Of a stretch of DNA of 64,000 bases, positions 64,000-64,000 are shown piece after piece. The stretch is from Symbiodinium kawagutii (lineage: Eukaryota; Sar; Dinophyceae; Suessiales; Symbiodiniaceae): the NCBI GenBank assembly GCA_009767595.1, contig VSDK01003626.1:168311-232310 (forward strand), written 5' to 3'. How positions within the stretch are numbered: the stretch's first letter is position 1; each line of letters starts with the position of its first letter. The position numbers and the translations under genes are program-made. The notes under the pieces are model-generated. The model was not told the DNA's origin and made no database searches. It saw only the letters and a list, made by a program, of their open reading frames with translations.

Positions 64000-64000
64000 C
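63276..64000. other. Right edge: dispersed repeats and (ACC/AAC)n
   Basis: Beyond the dispersed repeats, a CCACCACC/AACAAC microsatellite fills 63905-64000. No gene called. Confidence 0.5.
63372..63740. repeat. Dispersed GGTCGAATCACCG repeat
   Basis: Four variants of GAAGGTCGAATCACCGCTC occur at about 63373, 63560, 63631 and 63718. The last two are 87 bp apart with related surroundings. Confidence 0.5.

Noticed and set aside
1-64000. tRNA, rRNA, bacterial promoters or operons
   Set aside because: No cloverleaf-like or rRNA-like segment and no ribosome-binding-site-led ORFs were recognised; gene structure is intronic and eukaryotic.

Overview
The window is eukaryotic nuclear DNA, most likely from a dinoflagellate (probably a core lineage such as Suessiales; the genus is inference). 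Coding sequence occurs as about 55 short, G/C-ending islands of 20-200 bp, nearly all on the + strand, separated by 0.3-2 kb of degenerate simple-sequence DNA. Acceptors almost always read AG|G, and donors are GT or GC (one or two GA), which is characteristic of dinoflagellate introns. No rRNA, tRNA or prokaryotic gene organisation was seen.

Region by region. (1) 0.25-17.7 kb: about 24 candidate exons of unrecognised product. Most neighbouring exons are phase-compatible when G/C-donor splicing is allowed, so they look like one open mRNA. (2) 18.2-22.7 kb: an island without intron-type repeats. It holds a tandemly duplicated cassette whose central member is a small secreted protein of 11-residue glycine repeats (174 and 119 aa), plus a possible minus-strand terminal exon. 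(3) 23.1-34.9 kb: further exons rich in short beta-strand-like segments. An intact intronless sulfotransferase-like gene (31.35-32.29 kb) lies between two of them. (4) 36.3-57.2 kb: the clearest content, 25 exons encoding ten pacifastin-like cysteine modules. They strictly alternate between type A (CCPG..F.A.DGCNTC.C..SGL....CT..ACPP) and type B (G.C(8)GDGLN.CTCPADG....CT.L.CP). Exon phases agree through essentially the whole array. (5) 58-62 kb: a few weaker exons. (6) 62.7-64 kb: a partial minus-strand gene and a microsatellite.

The simplest reading is one giant secreted multidomain protein, perhaps carrying a serial protease-inhibitor array, whose gene exceeds 60 kb and hosts two nested insertions (the glycine-repeat cassette and the sulfotransferase). 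Several co-oriented genes cannot be excluded, because dinoflagellates also have unidirectional gene clusters. No start codon for the giant gene was identified.

The introns have a polarity. G/T-rich sequence (GATGGTTAATGG-like) follows donors, and its reverse complement (CCATTAACCATC-like) precedes acceptors, so intron RNA could fold back and bring its ends together. A second family of short foldback elements with GTTTCTTAAAAT..GGGG termini sits inside introns. Exon ends below come from reading-frame, phase and homology reasoning only; no transcript was available.
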